A stretch of DNA of 64,000 nucleotides from JACJWR01 sp963842975 (GTDB taxonomy: Bacteria > Actinomycetota > Actinomycetes > S36-B12 > UBA10799): assembly GCA_963842975.1 (NCBI GenBank), contig CAWJIH010000001.1, forward strand, positions 105,721 to 169,720, given 5' to 3'. The notes below the pieces were generated by a model, which saw nothing but the letters and a program-made list of their open reading frames with translations, did no database searches and was not told where the DNA came from. Below, piece by piece: positions 54,054 through 61,570 of the stretch (positions are counted from its first letter, which is position 1; every line of letters begins with the position of its first letter). A program made the translations under genes and the position numbers.

Positions 54054-54335
54054 TCAGGTGACGTCGACGCCTTTCCAGAACGCCACCCGGCCGGCGATTT
54101 CGGACGCTGCTGCTTTCGGCTCCGGGTAGTACCACGCCGCATCAGTGTTGGTTTTGCCATCCACGGTGAGGCTCAGGTAGCGAGCGGTGCCCTTCCAGGG
54201 GCACGCCGAAGTAGTTGCCGATTCGACGACCACCCCGTCGGCGAGGGATTCCCGCGGGAAATACGCGTTGCCCTCGACCATCACGATGTCGTCGCTTTCG
54301 GCGATCACTTGTCCGTTCCAGATTGCTTGTGCCAT
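54054..54335 (-). CDS. DUF427 domain protein
   Basis: 93 residues, the full usual length of the domain: AIWNGQVIAESDDIVMVEGN, YFPRESL, CPWKGTARYLSLTVDG and AAWYYPEPK. The family is small, cytoplasmic and of unknown function. It lies 11 bases after the convergent YhgE/Pip gene. Confidence 0.88.
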   Translation of the reverse strand: MAQAIWNGQVIAESDDIVMVEGNAYFPRESLADGVVVESATTSACPWKGTARYLSLTVDGKTNTDAAWYYPEPKAAASEIAGRVAFWKGVDVT

Positions 54336-54367
54336 GGCGCAAAGTTAGGCGGCATTCGTGGGCGTCG

Positions 54368-54976
54368 CTACTTGGCGGGAGCGTAGGCCGCCGCACGTGC
54401 AGCCGCCCGAGCCCGGGTTTCCAGCATCAGAATCGATGCTGACGCTGCGGCCGCTCCGATGTTGACCACCACAATCGCCCACTCTCTCGTCACCAGTCCG
54501 TAGACCAGCCACAGCAGCTGCCCGGCGAAGAGCAGCCGCCAGGCACCGAGGGCCACTTCGGAATGTGCATGGGTGCGCCAAGTCGCGAATGACTCGCGCA
54601 GTTGCGGCACCCCCAGCGTCAACCCGAACACCACCCCCACCACCGACGTCACGGGCAACGGCGCGAACATGGCAAGCGCAAACACAGCCAGGCCGACCGG
54701 GGCAATTCCGGCTGCGGCCCACCGCTGGCCGGTGACCGAACGCACCAACAGCGCCACCACCAGCGAAAACGCGAACATGCCGGCGATATTGCCCACCACC
54801 GTCGAGGGGGACTCGATCCGCACGCCCACTGCGGCCCACACCAAACTGGTGGACAGCAGCAAACTCCACGAGCCCAGACTCACCCCCTCGGCGCCGTGGC
54901 GAAGCAAGGCGAGCACCTGCGGCACCGAGGCGGTGAGAATGCACGCCGCCGCGAGGAACCCGACGATTTCGATCAT
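54368..54976 (-). CDS. PQ-loop/SWEET-like membrane protein
   Basis: 202 residues from ATG 54976; a longer TTG-started version overlapping the P-type ATPase stop is less likely. Seven helices, with the PQ motif in ILTASVPQVLALLRHGAEGV and GLTLGVPQLRESFATWRTHA. Such proteins move sugars or cationic amino acids. It follows the ATPase gene on the same strand after 75 bases and may be co-transcribed. Confidence 0.75.
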   Translation of the reverse strand: MIEIVGFLAAACILTASVPQVLALLRHGAEGVSLGSWSLLLSTSLVWAAVGVRIESPSTVVGNIAGMFAFSLVVALLVRSVTGQRWAAAGIAPVGLAVFALAMFAPLPVTSVVGVVFGLTLGVPQLRESFATWRTHAHSEVALGAWRLLFAGQLLWLVYGLVTREWAIVVVNIGAAAASASILMLETRARAAARAAAYAPAK

Positions 54977-55051
54977 GGTTGATTGTGTCACTGCCGCCTT
55001 GCTGGGCTGCGTTGCCGGGCTGCACTGCTGGCCTTCGGAAGGCCCCCACAA

Positions 55052-57430
55052 TCATTCGATGAGGCTGAACAGTCCTTCATCTTCTTGCGCGTTGTGCAGC
55101 CGCAGCACGGCGTACAGCGAGTAGAGCGTGCGTCGGGCTTCGAGGACGGAGTCGGTGCGGTCCTCGACTACGCCAGTCGCAGGGTCGATGACTGGCGTCT
55201 CGACGATCTTCGCCAGCCGTGCGACCAGGTGGTTGATCTCGGCGTGCGTGCGGCTGAGGGCGCCGACCGGATCGGCGCCACCCAGGGTGTCGGCCATTGC
55301 TGGAAGCAGTTCGAGTTCTTCTCGTTGCTCGTGCGGCAGCAAATCGTCGTGCAGCACCACCAGGAGGTCCCTGACTCCCGCGAGTGGATCGCCTGCGGGT
55401 GGGTTTTCCAGGGCGTCGGCGGTGGCCCTGATCTGGTCGACCACACCACGGGTCGCGTCGTGCTCGGCGGCGATTCGACGCAGCAACTCCATCCGCTCCG
55501 GCGGCATCGCCTGGGCATTAGGCGCACGGAATAGCCGCACCCGCAACGCGTTGCCGATGGCCGCGACGTCGATGAGTTCCTGCAGCAGGGCACCCGCGGC
55601 GGCGGGCAGAAACCCGAATGCCGCGAACAGCATCGCGAACGCGGATAACCCCATACCCAGCCAGGCACTTTGGCCAGCGATACGTCGGGCCCGCCGCGAG
55701 ATCGCGATGGCATCGGCCAGGCGGTCGATCCGATCCACGGTGAGCACCACCCCGGCGGCCTCACTGGAGGCGGTAGCGCCACGGCCCGCCATCGCCACAC
55801 CAACACTTGCGGCGGCCAATGCCGGGGCGTCGTTGATCCCGTCACCCACCATGATCACGTTGCCATGGGTTTGTTCGGCGGTCACGACTTCGACCTTGCC
55901 TGCGGGGGTCTGTTCGGCGTACACCTGGTCCACTCCTGCAAGCCGACCCACCGAGTCGGCGACCTCCTGGGAGTCCCCGGTGACGAGCACCATCCGTCCC
56001 AGGCCGGCTGCGCGCAACCTGCGCAGCATCCGCGGCGCGTCGGGCCGCAACGAATCAAGCAACAACAGCGCGCCCGCTGGTCGACCATCCAACGAGACGG
56101 CGATGACGAGGCACCCCTCCAAGTCGGCCTCGCGCAGCGCTGCGCGATACCAGGGAGGAAGTTGCGGCCGGGTGGGGGTGTCGGCGGGCGGCTCGGCCTG
56201 CTGCTCGGCCTGCTGCCCAGCGGGGGTTGCTGCCGGCGCGCCGACGATCCAGGATCCCTTGCCGATTGCCACCTGCTGACCATCCACGCGTCCTGCGATA
56301 CCCGACCCATGTTCCTCGCTGACAGCCTCGGGCATGGTCAGGGCCAGCCCGCGATCACGGGCGGTGCGCACAAGGGCGCTGGCCAACACGTGCGGCGAGG
56401 CCTGATCCAGACTGGCAGCGATTCGCAGCAGTTCATCTGGATCAACGCCCGGAGCGGTGTGCACGGCGATCAGGGTGGGTCGACCGGTGGTGAGGGTGCC
56501 GGTCTTGTCGAAGGCCAACACGCGTCCTGCCGCGAGCTGTTCGAGCACTTGGCCGCCCTTGATCACCACGCCGCGGCGGGCTGCTTGGGATACCCCGGAG
56601 ATCACCGCCACCGGAACCGCGAGCAGCAGCGGGCAAGGAGTCGCGACCACCAGCACCGCGACGGCCCGCTTCGGATCACCGCTGGCAGCCCATGCGGCCC
56701 CGGCGAGGGCGAGCGCCAGCGGGATGAACCACCAGGCGATGCGATCGGCGAATCGTACGTAGGGCGAGGAGTCAGCCTGAGCAGATTCGACCAGCCGCAC
56801 GACATCGGCGTAGGTGCTTTCCGCAGCGGTGGCGGTGGCCACGATCCGCACCGGCGAATCGGCGTTCACTACACCGCTGCGAACCGCACTGCCCGCCTGG
56901 CGTTCCACCGGCGCAGGTTCGCCGGTGAGGGCTGATTCATCGAAGGTGCCCGGGGTGAGGAGCCGGGCGTCGACGGGGACCACCTCGCCGGAGGCGACTT
57001 GCAGAATGTCGCCTAGGTTCACGTCGTCGACGCTGATCTCTCGGAGCTCGTCAGCCTCGGCTCGGTGAGCGATCCGGGGTGCCCGTTCGAGTAGCAGCGA
57101 CAGTTCCCGGCGGGCGGACGATTCGGCCCATTGATCGAGCACCGTGCCGGTTCCCAACATCACCGCAATCAGTGCTGCCGCGAGGTATTCACCAGTGATC
57201 AGCGCGCCGGCCATGGCCAACAGCGCGAGCACGTCGACGCCGGCGGTGCGCGCGAGCAGGCCTCGAATCACCTCGACGCAGGACCCGGTCAGACCGATTA
57301 GCCCCGCGAGAATCCACGCGAGGTCGCGGGCTGCGTCGTTTCCGGCCGCCGCTGCGGCGATTCCCACGGCGAGGAGTACGACAGCCGGGATGAGGACCAG
57401 CTGACCGGAATGGTGCTTGAGCCAGCTCAT
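55052..57430 (-). CDS. P1B-5 metal-transporting ATPase with C-terminal hemerythrin domain (Nia-like)
   Basis: 792 residues. P-type ATPase features: TGEP loop in DESALTGEPAPV, membrane metal site TPCPLLLAVP, phosphorylated Asp in FDKTGTLTTG, and GDGINDAPAL. The last membrane segment carries LLQELIDVAAIGN, matching the QE-x-x-D motif of the P1B-5 group. No N-terminal CxxC domain. The final 150 residues form a hemerythrin: AAEHDATRG, VLHDDLLPHEQREELEL, SRTHAEINH and LRLHNAQEDE. Known P1B-5 pumps (Nia of Sinorhizobium) are linked to nickel and iron export. A Gln/Pro/Ala-rich insert lies in the nucleotide domain. Confidence 0.92.
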   Translation of the reverse strand: MSWLKHHSGQLVLIPAVVLLAVGIAAAAAGNDAARDLAWILAGLIGLTGSCVEVIRGLLARTAGVDVLALLAMAGALITGEYLAAALIAVMLGTGTVLDQWAESSARRELSLLLERAPRIAHRAEADELREISVDDVNLGDILQVASGEVVPVDARLLTPGTFDESALTGEPAPVERQAGSAVRSGVVNADSPVRIVATATAAESTYADVVRLVESAQADSSPYVRFADRIAWWFIPLALALAGAAWAASGDPKRAVAVLVVATPCPLLLAVPVAVISGVSQAARRGVVIKGGQVLEQLAAGRVLAFDKTGTLTTGRPTLIAVHTAPGVDPDELLRIAASLDQASPHVLASALVRTARDRGLALTMPEAVSEEHGSGIAGRVDGQQVAIGKGSWIVGAPAATPAGQQAEQQAEPPADTPTRPQLPPWYRAALREADLEGCLVIAVSLDGRPAGALLLLDSLRPDAPRMLRRLRAAGLGRMVLVTGDSQEVADSVGRLAGVDQVYAEQTPAGKVEVVTAEQTHGNVIMVGDGINDAPALAAASVGVAMAGRGATASSEAAGVVLTVDRIDRLADAIAISRRARRIAGQSAWLGMGLSAFAMLFAAFGFLPAAAGALLQELIDVAAIGNALRVRLFRAPNAQAMPPERMELLRRIAAEHDATRGVVDQIRATADALENPPAGDPLAGVRDLLVVLHDDLLPHEQREELELLPAMADTLGGADPVGALSRTHAEINHLVARLAKIVETPVIDPATGVVEDRTDSVLEARRTLYSLYAVLRLHNAQEDEGLFSLIE

Positions 57431-57532
57431 GGCGCCGGGCCCCTCCGTTCCAGCTGTGGGTCAGGGGTTGCGGGTTGTTAGTTGACCGCCCACTTTGATC
57501 GTACGACGGAGGCTGACCGGTTCGACGCTCGA

Positions 57533-58222
57533 TCAGGCGCGCAACTGTTCGACCAACCGGTTGAGTTCCGCCAGCTCTACCGCGTAGGCGGGAGCCACCG
57601 CAGGCACCTGCGGCATCAGCTTCGCGCCGAGTTCGCGGTAGTACCAGATCGTGCCGTCCTGACCGCCTCGGAATCGGTCGAAGGAGGCGAGGCCGTCAGC
57701 CCTCACGTCTTCGACGATGTCGCGCAGATTGGCCAGTTTGTCGCACGCCTCTACCAGCCGCGATCCGTGGCTGTCCGGGGTGTCAAGGGAGGCCAGGAAC
57801 GCTTCTTTGCGTTCCTGCCATGGCGCCTTGACTTCGCCAACCGGAGTCACCGAGTCGCTGCATTCGCGCACTATGGTCTCCACCCGCGGGCCGAATCGTC
57901 GCCCGATTTCTTGCGCCATCGGCTCCCCGCCCTGATCCTCCACCGCATCGTGGAGTGCCCCGGCGATGATTTGGTCCTCGTCCCCGCCGTAGTGGGCCAC
58001 CATTCCCGACACGATCAGGATGTGCGACAGGTACGGCTCTGGTGGACCGTCGCCGCGTTTGCGGGACTGGCTGGCGTGGGCATCAGCAGCAAAGGCCAGC
58101 GCCGCGCCGACTTTGTCGCTGTAGTGGGGGGCGGAGCGTTTGGGATCAGGTTTCGGGTCGGTGGTGTTGCCCGGGGCGGTGGTGTCCATGGGGATCGTCC
58201 ATTTCGGCGAGGGAATCGGCAT
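57533..58222 (-). CDS. Small HD-domain hydrolase (RelA/SpoT-hydrolase/MESH1-like)
   Basis: 229 residues. A disordered 35-residue N-terminus, then an HD domain: ALAFAADAHASQSRKRGD, YLSHILIVSGMVAHYGGDED and ALHDAVEDQGG with the His-Asp pair, and CDKLANLRDIVED near the end. HDxxED and KLANL resemble the hydrolase part of RelA/SpoT and small alarmone hydrolases. It may degrade (p)ppGpp or another nucleotide; I cannot settle which. An in-frame ATG at 58189 would remove 11 residues. Confidence 0.78.
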   Translation of the reverse strand: MPIPSPKWTIPMDTTAPGNTTDPKPDPKRSAPHYSDKVGAALAFAADAHASQSRKRGDGPPEPYLSHILIVSGMVAHYGGDEDQIIAGALHDAVEDQGGEPMAQEIGRRFGPRVETIVRECSDSVTPVGEVKAPWQERKEAFLASLDTPDSHGSRLVEACDKLANLRDIVEDVRADGLASFDRFRGGQDGTIWYYRELGAKLMPQVPAVAPAYAVELAELNRLVEQLRA

Positions 58223-58357
58223 TGGGCCCGTGATGCGGCCCAGAGTCGGGGGTTGGTTTCATGCTAGATCCGTGTGCGGCTGGTGTGCCTGGTCAGCGGC
58301 CCCGAACTGGGAAGGGGAAACTGGATTCTGGACTCCCCCGGTTTTAGGCTGCGTTAG

Positions 58358-59070
58358 GTGGCCATCCACCACATCTTCGCCTACGGATCCCTACTCAACC
58401 CTGCCTCTTTGCTGCGAACGTTGCCCGACGCCGACCCCGCATCCGCGATGCCCGCTCGATTGCATGGGTACCGACGCAGTTTCACAGTCGCGTTTCCCAA
58501 CGATGGGTCGCAGACCGACAAGGCCTATTTCGACGACGCACGGCCGACGGCCGGCGTTTGTGCTGTTCGCCGATGTCGAGCCGACCAGTCGGGCTGCTGC
58601 GCCTTCGGTCGGATGGGTCGCTGCGGGCTGCTGGGTCTTCAGTCGATGGGCCGCTGCGGGCTGGTGGGTCGGGTCCGGTGAATGGGGTTTTGCTGCCGGT
58701 TGGAGCCGCCCAACTCGACCTGCTGATTGAACGTGAGCGGCGCTACTGCCTGATTGATGTCAGCAACGCCATCACCGCTTGGCCTGGCCTGTCGCAGCCG
58801 ACGGGTCGCGTGGCGGCGTTCGTGGGTCATCCCCGCTACACCGCAGCGGACGACGTGGCTCGCGGTGTGGTGTCCCGTGAGTATCTTGCGACCATCGAAA
58901 CCGGCGTGGCGCACTGGGAATCTGAACACCCTGGCTTCGCGGAAGGCTTCCGCAGCTCCACAGTTCTGCCCGCTGCCACCAAGATCACGTCCCTGCGCCG
59001 GGTAGATGCTCCGTCTCGGCCGGCGGACGGTCTGAATCCACTCCACGCTCATCGACCGCCAGCCCCATAG
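58358..59070 (+). pseudogene. Gamma-glutamylcyclotransferase-like gene split by two frame changes at a tandem repeat
   Basis: Frame 1 from GTG 58358 reads IHHIFAYGSLLNPASLLRTL then LHGYRRSFTVAFPN, the start of the GGCT/ChaC-like fold with its YGS loop. Near 58545 the match moves to the next frame (FVLFADVEPTS) and near 58675 to the third (VNGVLLPVGAAQLDLLIERE, FVGHPRYTA, VVSREYLATIETGVAHWE), running to 59070. The middle switch lies in two imperfect 30-base repeats. Both changes have the sense of a gained base. Either a disrupted gene or sequence error in a repeat. Confidence 0.7.
58608..58670 (+). repeat. Imperfect 30-base tandem repeat inside the cyclotransferase-like gene
   Basis: Copy A 58608-58637 and copy B 58642-58670, both of the type GTCG(G)ATGGG.CGCTGCGG. 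They differ by one gap and two substitutions, with a four-base spacer. The gap changes the reading frame. A third, partial match (GGGCTGCTGCG) begins at 58591. Confidence 0.75.
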
Positions 59071-59102
59071 ACCACCGCAAAGGGTGGCTGCGATCAGGTT
59101 TC

Positions 59103-59390
59103 GTGGTCGCCGATCCCCGCTTGGTGCGGGTGGGCGAAGGTCGGCTCCCGACAAACGCTGACGAGGTCGCGATCGACCCGTTCCTGGCGGTGATGGCGCT
59201 GGCGGTCGGAGTCGTCGGCGTCGCCAATGCCGTTGTGCTGGGGGTGTGGGGGCGCGGTGGCGGTCTACGGGCTGCTCGGAGCGTTCTCGTTCATCTTGAT
59301 CCCGTTCATCTCGTGGTGGCTTGGGGTCACACCACCACCCAGGGCAAGGCTGCCGGGCCTCGCTGCCACCGTGGGAACCATGAACACGGT
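59103..59390 (+). CDS. Hypothetical membrane protein, frameshifted
   Basis: GTG 59103 starts LVRVGEGRLPTNADEVAIDP then FLAVMALAVGVVGVANAVVL, one helix. Within GGGGGTGTGGGGGCGC (59240-59256) the frame seems to change and continues as YGLLGAFSFILIPFISWWLG, a second helix, followed by a basic Pro-rich tail. I recognise no family; the first part faintly recalls the external loop of FtsX-like permeases. The G runs make an indel likely. Confidence 0.35.
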
Positions 59391-59556
59391 TTGGCAAGTG
59401 TCCCGGGATGGTGTGCCAGTCGCCACGGTGCGAGTAGCGCCAGACAGCGACGGCGGTGAACCTCGGGTGCAGGTGTCGGCGGTCGGTTCGTTGTCGTTGC
59501 GTGAGGCCAACGAGTTGGCGCGGCTGCTGTTGGCGACGGGCGTAGCTGCGGCCTGA
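59380..59556 (+). CDS. Small hypothetical protein
   Basis: 58 residues from ATG 59380, with GGGA five bases upstream. Reads VWQVSRDGVPVATVRVAPD then SLSLREANELARLLLATG, predicted as a beta hairpin pair plus one helix. No family recognised. It overlaps the end of the preceding hypothetical reading frame and may be its C-terminal part. Typical size for genes of actinobacterial mobile elements. Confidence 0.45.
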   Translation: MNTVWQVSRDGVPVATVRVAPDSDGGEPRVQVSAVGSLSLREANELARLLLATGVAAA

Positions 59557-59984
59557 ACCGGTCACAGCCGCACACCGGGCCAGCGGGCCTCGGGTGCAGC
59601 CTCGGGCGCTGTGTCGGCCCTGTTTGGCATCATGGTTACGCGGTCGCCGGGTTGAGCCTTCCCCCAGACTCCCCGGCGACCGCTCCGCCTTCGGTGGTCG
59701 AGACTCCAACTCGCTAGTTTCTAATGAGCTTGATGTTTTCGGTTTTTTTCTCTGCAGATTTGAGCGGCAGCCTCGATCTGTCCGACCCGGTGACGACTCA
59801 CGCCCACGGCGGCGGCCTTCGCAGCGGCGTCAATCACCGCACCCGCCTTACGCATGAGGTCGGTCCACGTCTTATCTGCCATAGTCCCGGATTCGGGATT
59901 ATGAAGGGAATGACGTTCCCACCGGCCGCCCTTGCGCTTGCCTTGCCGGGCCAGGTCGTTGCCGTCGATGCCGGGGCGGGTAGG

Positions 59985-60006
59985 AGAGTGGCAAATTTGC
60001 CACTCT
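59985..60006. repeat. Perfect 22-base palindrome (type 1)
   Basis: The core GAGTGGCAAATTTGCCACTC is a perfect inverted repeat around an AAATTT centre, extended by one pair on each side. It lies in the ANL..GQ-repeat region and would encode GKFATL on the minus strand. Confidence 0.85.
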
Positions 60007-60028
60007 TGGCTGCGGTCTGGCCGTGCGT

Positions 60029-60052
60029 CAGGTTGGTAAATTTACCAACCTG
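60029..60052. repeat. Perfect 24-base palindrome (type 2)
   Basis: The core GGTTGGTAAATTTACCAACC is perfectly symmetric and extends two more pairs (CA/TG) on each side. Same AAATTT centre as its neighbours. Its centre is 45 bases from the first palindrome. Confidence 0.85.
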
Positions 60053-60108
60053 GTCTGCGCGCTGCCCGTCCTTCAGGTTGGCCGCTTCGGCCTGGGTGAC
60101 TGGCGGGT

Positions 60109-60132
60109 AAGAGTGGTAAATTTGCCACTCTT
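60109..60132. repeat. Near-perfect 24-base palindrome (type 1 variant)
   Basis: Core GAGTGGTAAATTTGCCACTC, one mismatched pair. The arms are the same as in the first palindrome (GAGTGG/CCACTC). Its centre is 80 bases from the second palindrome. Confidence 0.8.
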
Positions 60133-60284
60133 CGCTGCGGCCTGGCCGTGCGCCAGGTTGGCGGCGTTGGCGGCGATCAAGCCCCTAGGCGGGCCGCTGT
60201 GGTCGCCCCACCAGCCACACCCAACCAACCACACCCGCAGCCCGCAAACAGTCCCCACAGACCGCCACAGACCCCCGCGGGGTG

Positions 60285-60487
60285 CTACCCGGCGGCGTCC
60301 TTCGCCCAACGGTTCAACGTCGTCCTGGCGATCCCGGTTTCCTACAGATCACCAGGCGCGGCAACCCGTCGGCGATGGCAGCCACCGCCACTTCCTGCAA
60401 ATGCTGCTGGGCGTGCTCTACGTCGGCCTGGGCGGTCCTGATCCGTTCCAGCCACAGGGCTTGCCCTACGGCGTCGGGGCGGCTCAC
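60285..60487 (-). CDS. Small helix-turn-helix protein, one apparent base lost
   Basis: GTG 60487 has GGAGG seven bases upstream and overlaps the previous stop (GTGA). The product begins SRPDAVGQALWLERIRTAQA then DVEHAQQHLQEVAVAAIADG and, after one frame change near 60345, ends ETGIARTTLNRWAKDAAG, a typical recognition helix of phage or plasmid regulators. 203 bases equal 67 codons plus two, consistent with a single missing base. Likely a DNA-binding regulator or replication accessory of a mobile element. Confidence 0.55.
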
Positions 60488-60661
60488 TCGGACACCTCCG
60501 AGGCGCAATCGGCGCACAGGTTCACGTTCGCACAATGTCGCGGGTGATGGTGGCGACATGGCGAACACCCCGGCGCGGGTTCGTCGATGCCGTGGGCGGG
60601 CTTCCACACTCCGCGCCAGACTGCCGGGGCGAGGCGGCGGGGCTAATGCCCGGGTATTCAT
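60484..60661 (-). CDS. Small zinc-ribbon-like protein, apparent frameshift
   Basis: ATG 60661 (MNTRALAPPPRP) joins, after one base gained near 60610, to the frame reading WKPAHGIDEPAPGCSPCRHH then HPRHCANVNLCADCASEVSE. Two C-x2-C pairs plus His form a probable zinc knuckle. The stop overlaps the HTH gene start as GTGA, which fixes the correct C-terminal frame. 178 bases equal 59 codons plus one. Without the frameshift, a start at the GTG before WKPAHG is possible. Confidence 0.5.
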
Positions 60662-61019
60662 GGCGTTGCCCCCTTCGACGTAGTAGTTGAGCGGGCGCGG
60701 CAGCTGCCCCACATACGCACTCAGCGACTCGTGGGTCATGTGCTGCGGTTCGTCGGCGTAAAAGTCGCCGTCCTCCCACACCCCGAACACCACTTCACGC
60801 CTTCGGCGGTCACGCGGATGATGGCGTCCTGCGCGGACTGCTCACCGGTGACAACCTGAACGAAAAGTAGGGCGGCTCGGACGGGTCGTAAAACTTGGTG
60901 CCGGGCTGCGGCCCTGCACTGGCGACATAGATGCGCCCGTCGGCACCATCCAACAGTCGGGCGGCGATAGGTGCCAGCGTCGGCGCATAGTCCATCACGT
61001 AGTCAAGGTGGCTGCTCAC
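60659..61019 (-). CDS. Hypothetical small protein, two or more apparent frameshifts
   Basis: GTG 61019 overlaps the upstream stop (GTGA). It reads SSHLDYVMDYAPTLAPIAAR then LLDGADGRIYVASAGPQPGT and KFYDPSEPPYFS; after one lost base in a T run near 60880 it continues VQVVTGEQSAQDAIIRVTAE, and after another change near 60790 VFGVWEDGDFYADEPQHMTH and AYVGQLPRPLNYYVEG. No family recognised. Proteins like this, with a short WEDGDFY-type segment, occur among early genes of actinobacterial phages, but I cannot name one. Confidence 0.5.
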
Positions 61020-61312
61020 GCTTCGCCCCCCTCGACGTACTCGGCCAGCCAACCGGCAAGCACTCCGCTGGGGACGCCGAGTTCGTCGGCCACCAGCCAC
61101 ATGGCCGCCCCGTCGTTGATGCGCCCGTCGGCCCACACGGCACACGCGGCCTCAGCTGCGATGCGCTGGCGGTCGGCATCGTGCTGCGCAATCGCCCCCG
61201 CACGCCAGGTGGTCTGGCTGTTGGTGTTGGCGGTCGATGTCGGCGGTGTGGGCGTGGTCGCCTGGGTCTGGTCGTTGTGCACCTTTCGACCACTGGTGCA
61301 CGGATGTTGCAT
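61016..61312 (-). CDS. Hypothetical small protein, first gene of the leftward mini-operon
   Basis: 98 residues from ATG 61312; the GTG 27 bases downstream is also possible. A Thr/Pro/Asn-rich N-terminus, then AIAQHDADRQRIAAEAACAV and WADGRINDGAAMWLVADELG then VPSGVLAGWLAEYVEGGEA, a helical C-terminus that could be a small helix-turn-helix. The stop overlaps the next gene as GTGA. It starts 90 bases away from the divergent peptide gene. Confidence 0.55.
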   Translation of the reverse strand: MQHPCTSGRKVHNDQTQATTPTPPTSTANTNSQTTWRAGAIAQHDADRQRIAAEAACAVWADGRINDGAAMWLVADELGVPSGVLAGWLAEYVEGGEA

Positions 61313-61402
61313 GTGTTGTTGATCTGGTCTACGCACGCGACCACGGGTGCGGTACCGTTCGGCGACAACACACACCGTTTTCGAGGGCTGGGAGTCCACC
61401 AC

Positions 61403-61513
61403 ATGGGCACATGGGAAAAACCGACGCTGAACCCCCTGCGCGAAGCACGCGATGCCGACAATAGCGCCGGAGTCGGGGCCGACGGCCCAGGTTTCGATTT
61501 TGGCTCTCCGTGA
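61403..61513 (+). CDS. Candidate lasso-type RiPP precursor peptide
   Basis: 36 residues. GGGAG sits eight bases before the ATG, a strong site. The leader has W4-x-x-P7-x-L9 (GTWEKPTLNPLREARDADNS), matching the YxxPxL motif by which lasso leaders bind their RRE protein, with Trp in place of Tyr. The C-terminal end is GADGPGFDFGSP. One core would be these 12 residues with a Gly1-Asp8 ring; another would begin at Ser21 and close on Asp27. The usual Thr at position -2 is absent in both readings. A macrolactam-synthetase-like gene begins 57 bases downstream on the same strand. No B1/B2 (RRE/protease) gene is visible in the window. Confidence 0.6.
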   Translation: MGTWEKPTLNPLREARDADNSAGVGADGPGFDFGSP

Positions 61514-61570
61514 CTGATTGTTGACTGGCGGCGGGGTGACCGGCTGCTGCGCCGTAGTTGACGTGTCTTG

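Larger units (their letters stand above)
59721..60240 (-). pseudogene. ANL..GQ-repeat DNA-binding-like protein, in at least three frame segments
   Basis: On the minus strand the segments read ANAANLAHGQAAAKSGKFTT, then TQAEAANLKDGQRADQVGKF and TNLTHGQTAAKSGKFATL, then PTRPGIDGNDLARQGKRKGG and MADKTWTDLMRKAGAVIDAA followed by AAAVGVSRHRVGQIEAAAQI, which looks like a helix-turn-helix. The (A/T)NL-x-x-GQ and GKF(A/T) units repeat three times. Proteins with such ANL repeats followed by an HTH occur in actinobacterial phages and plasmids; the link is from memory of the pattern. The last 53 codons (59721-59882, ATG start) are intact and could be separate. Confidence 0.45.

Noticed and set aside
59985..60132. 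CRISPR-like array
   Set aside because: Only three units, unequal spacing and strong internal palindromes; the arms differ, so they are not direct repeats with spacers.
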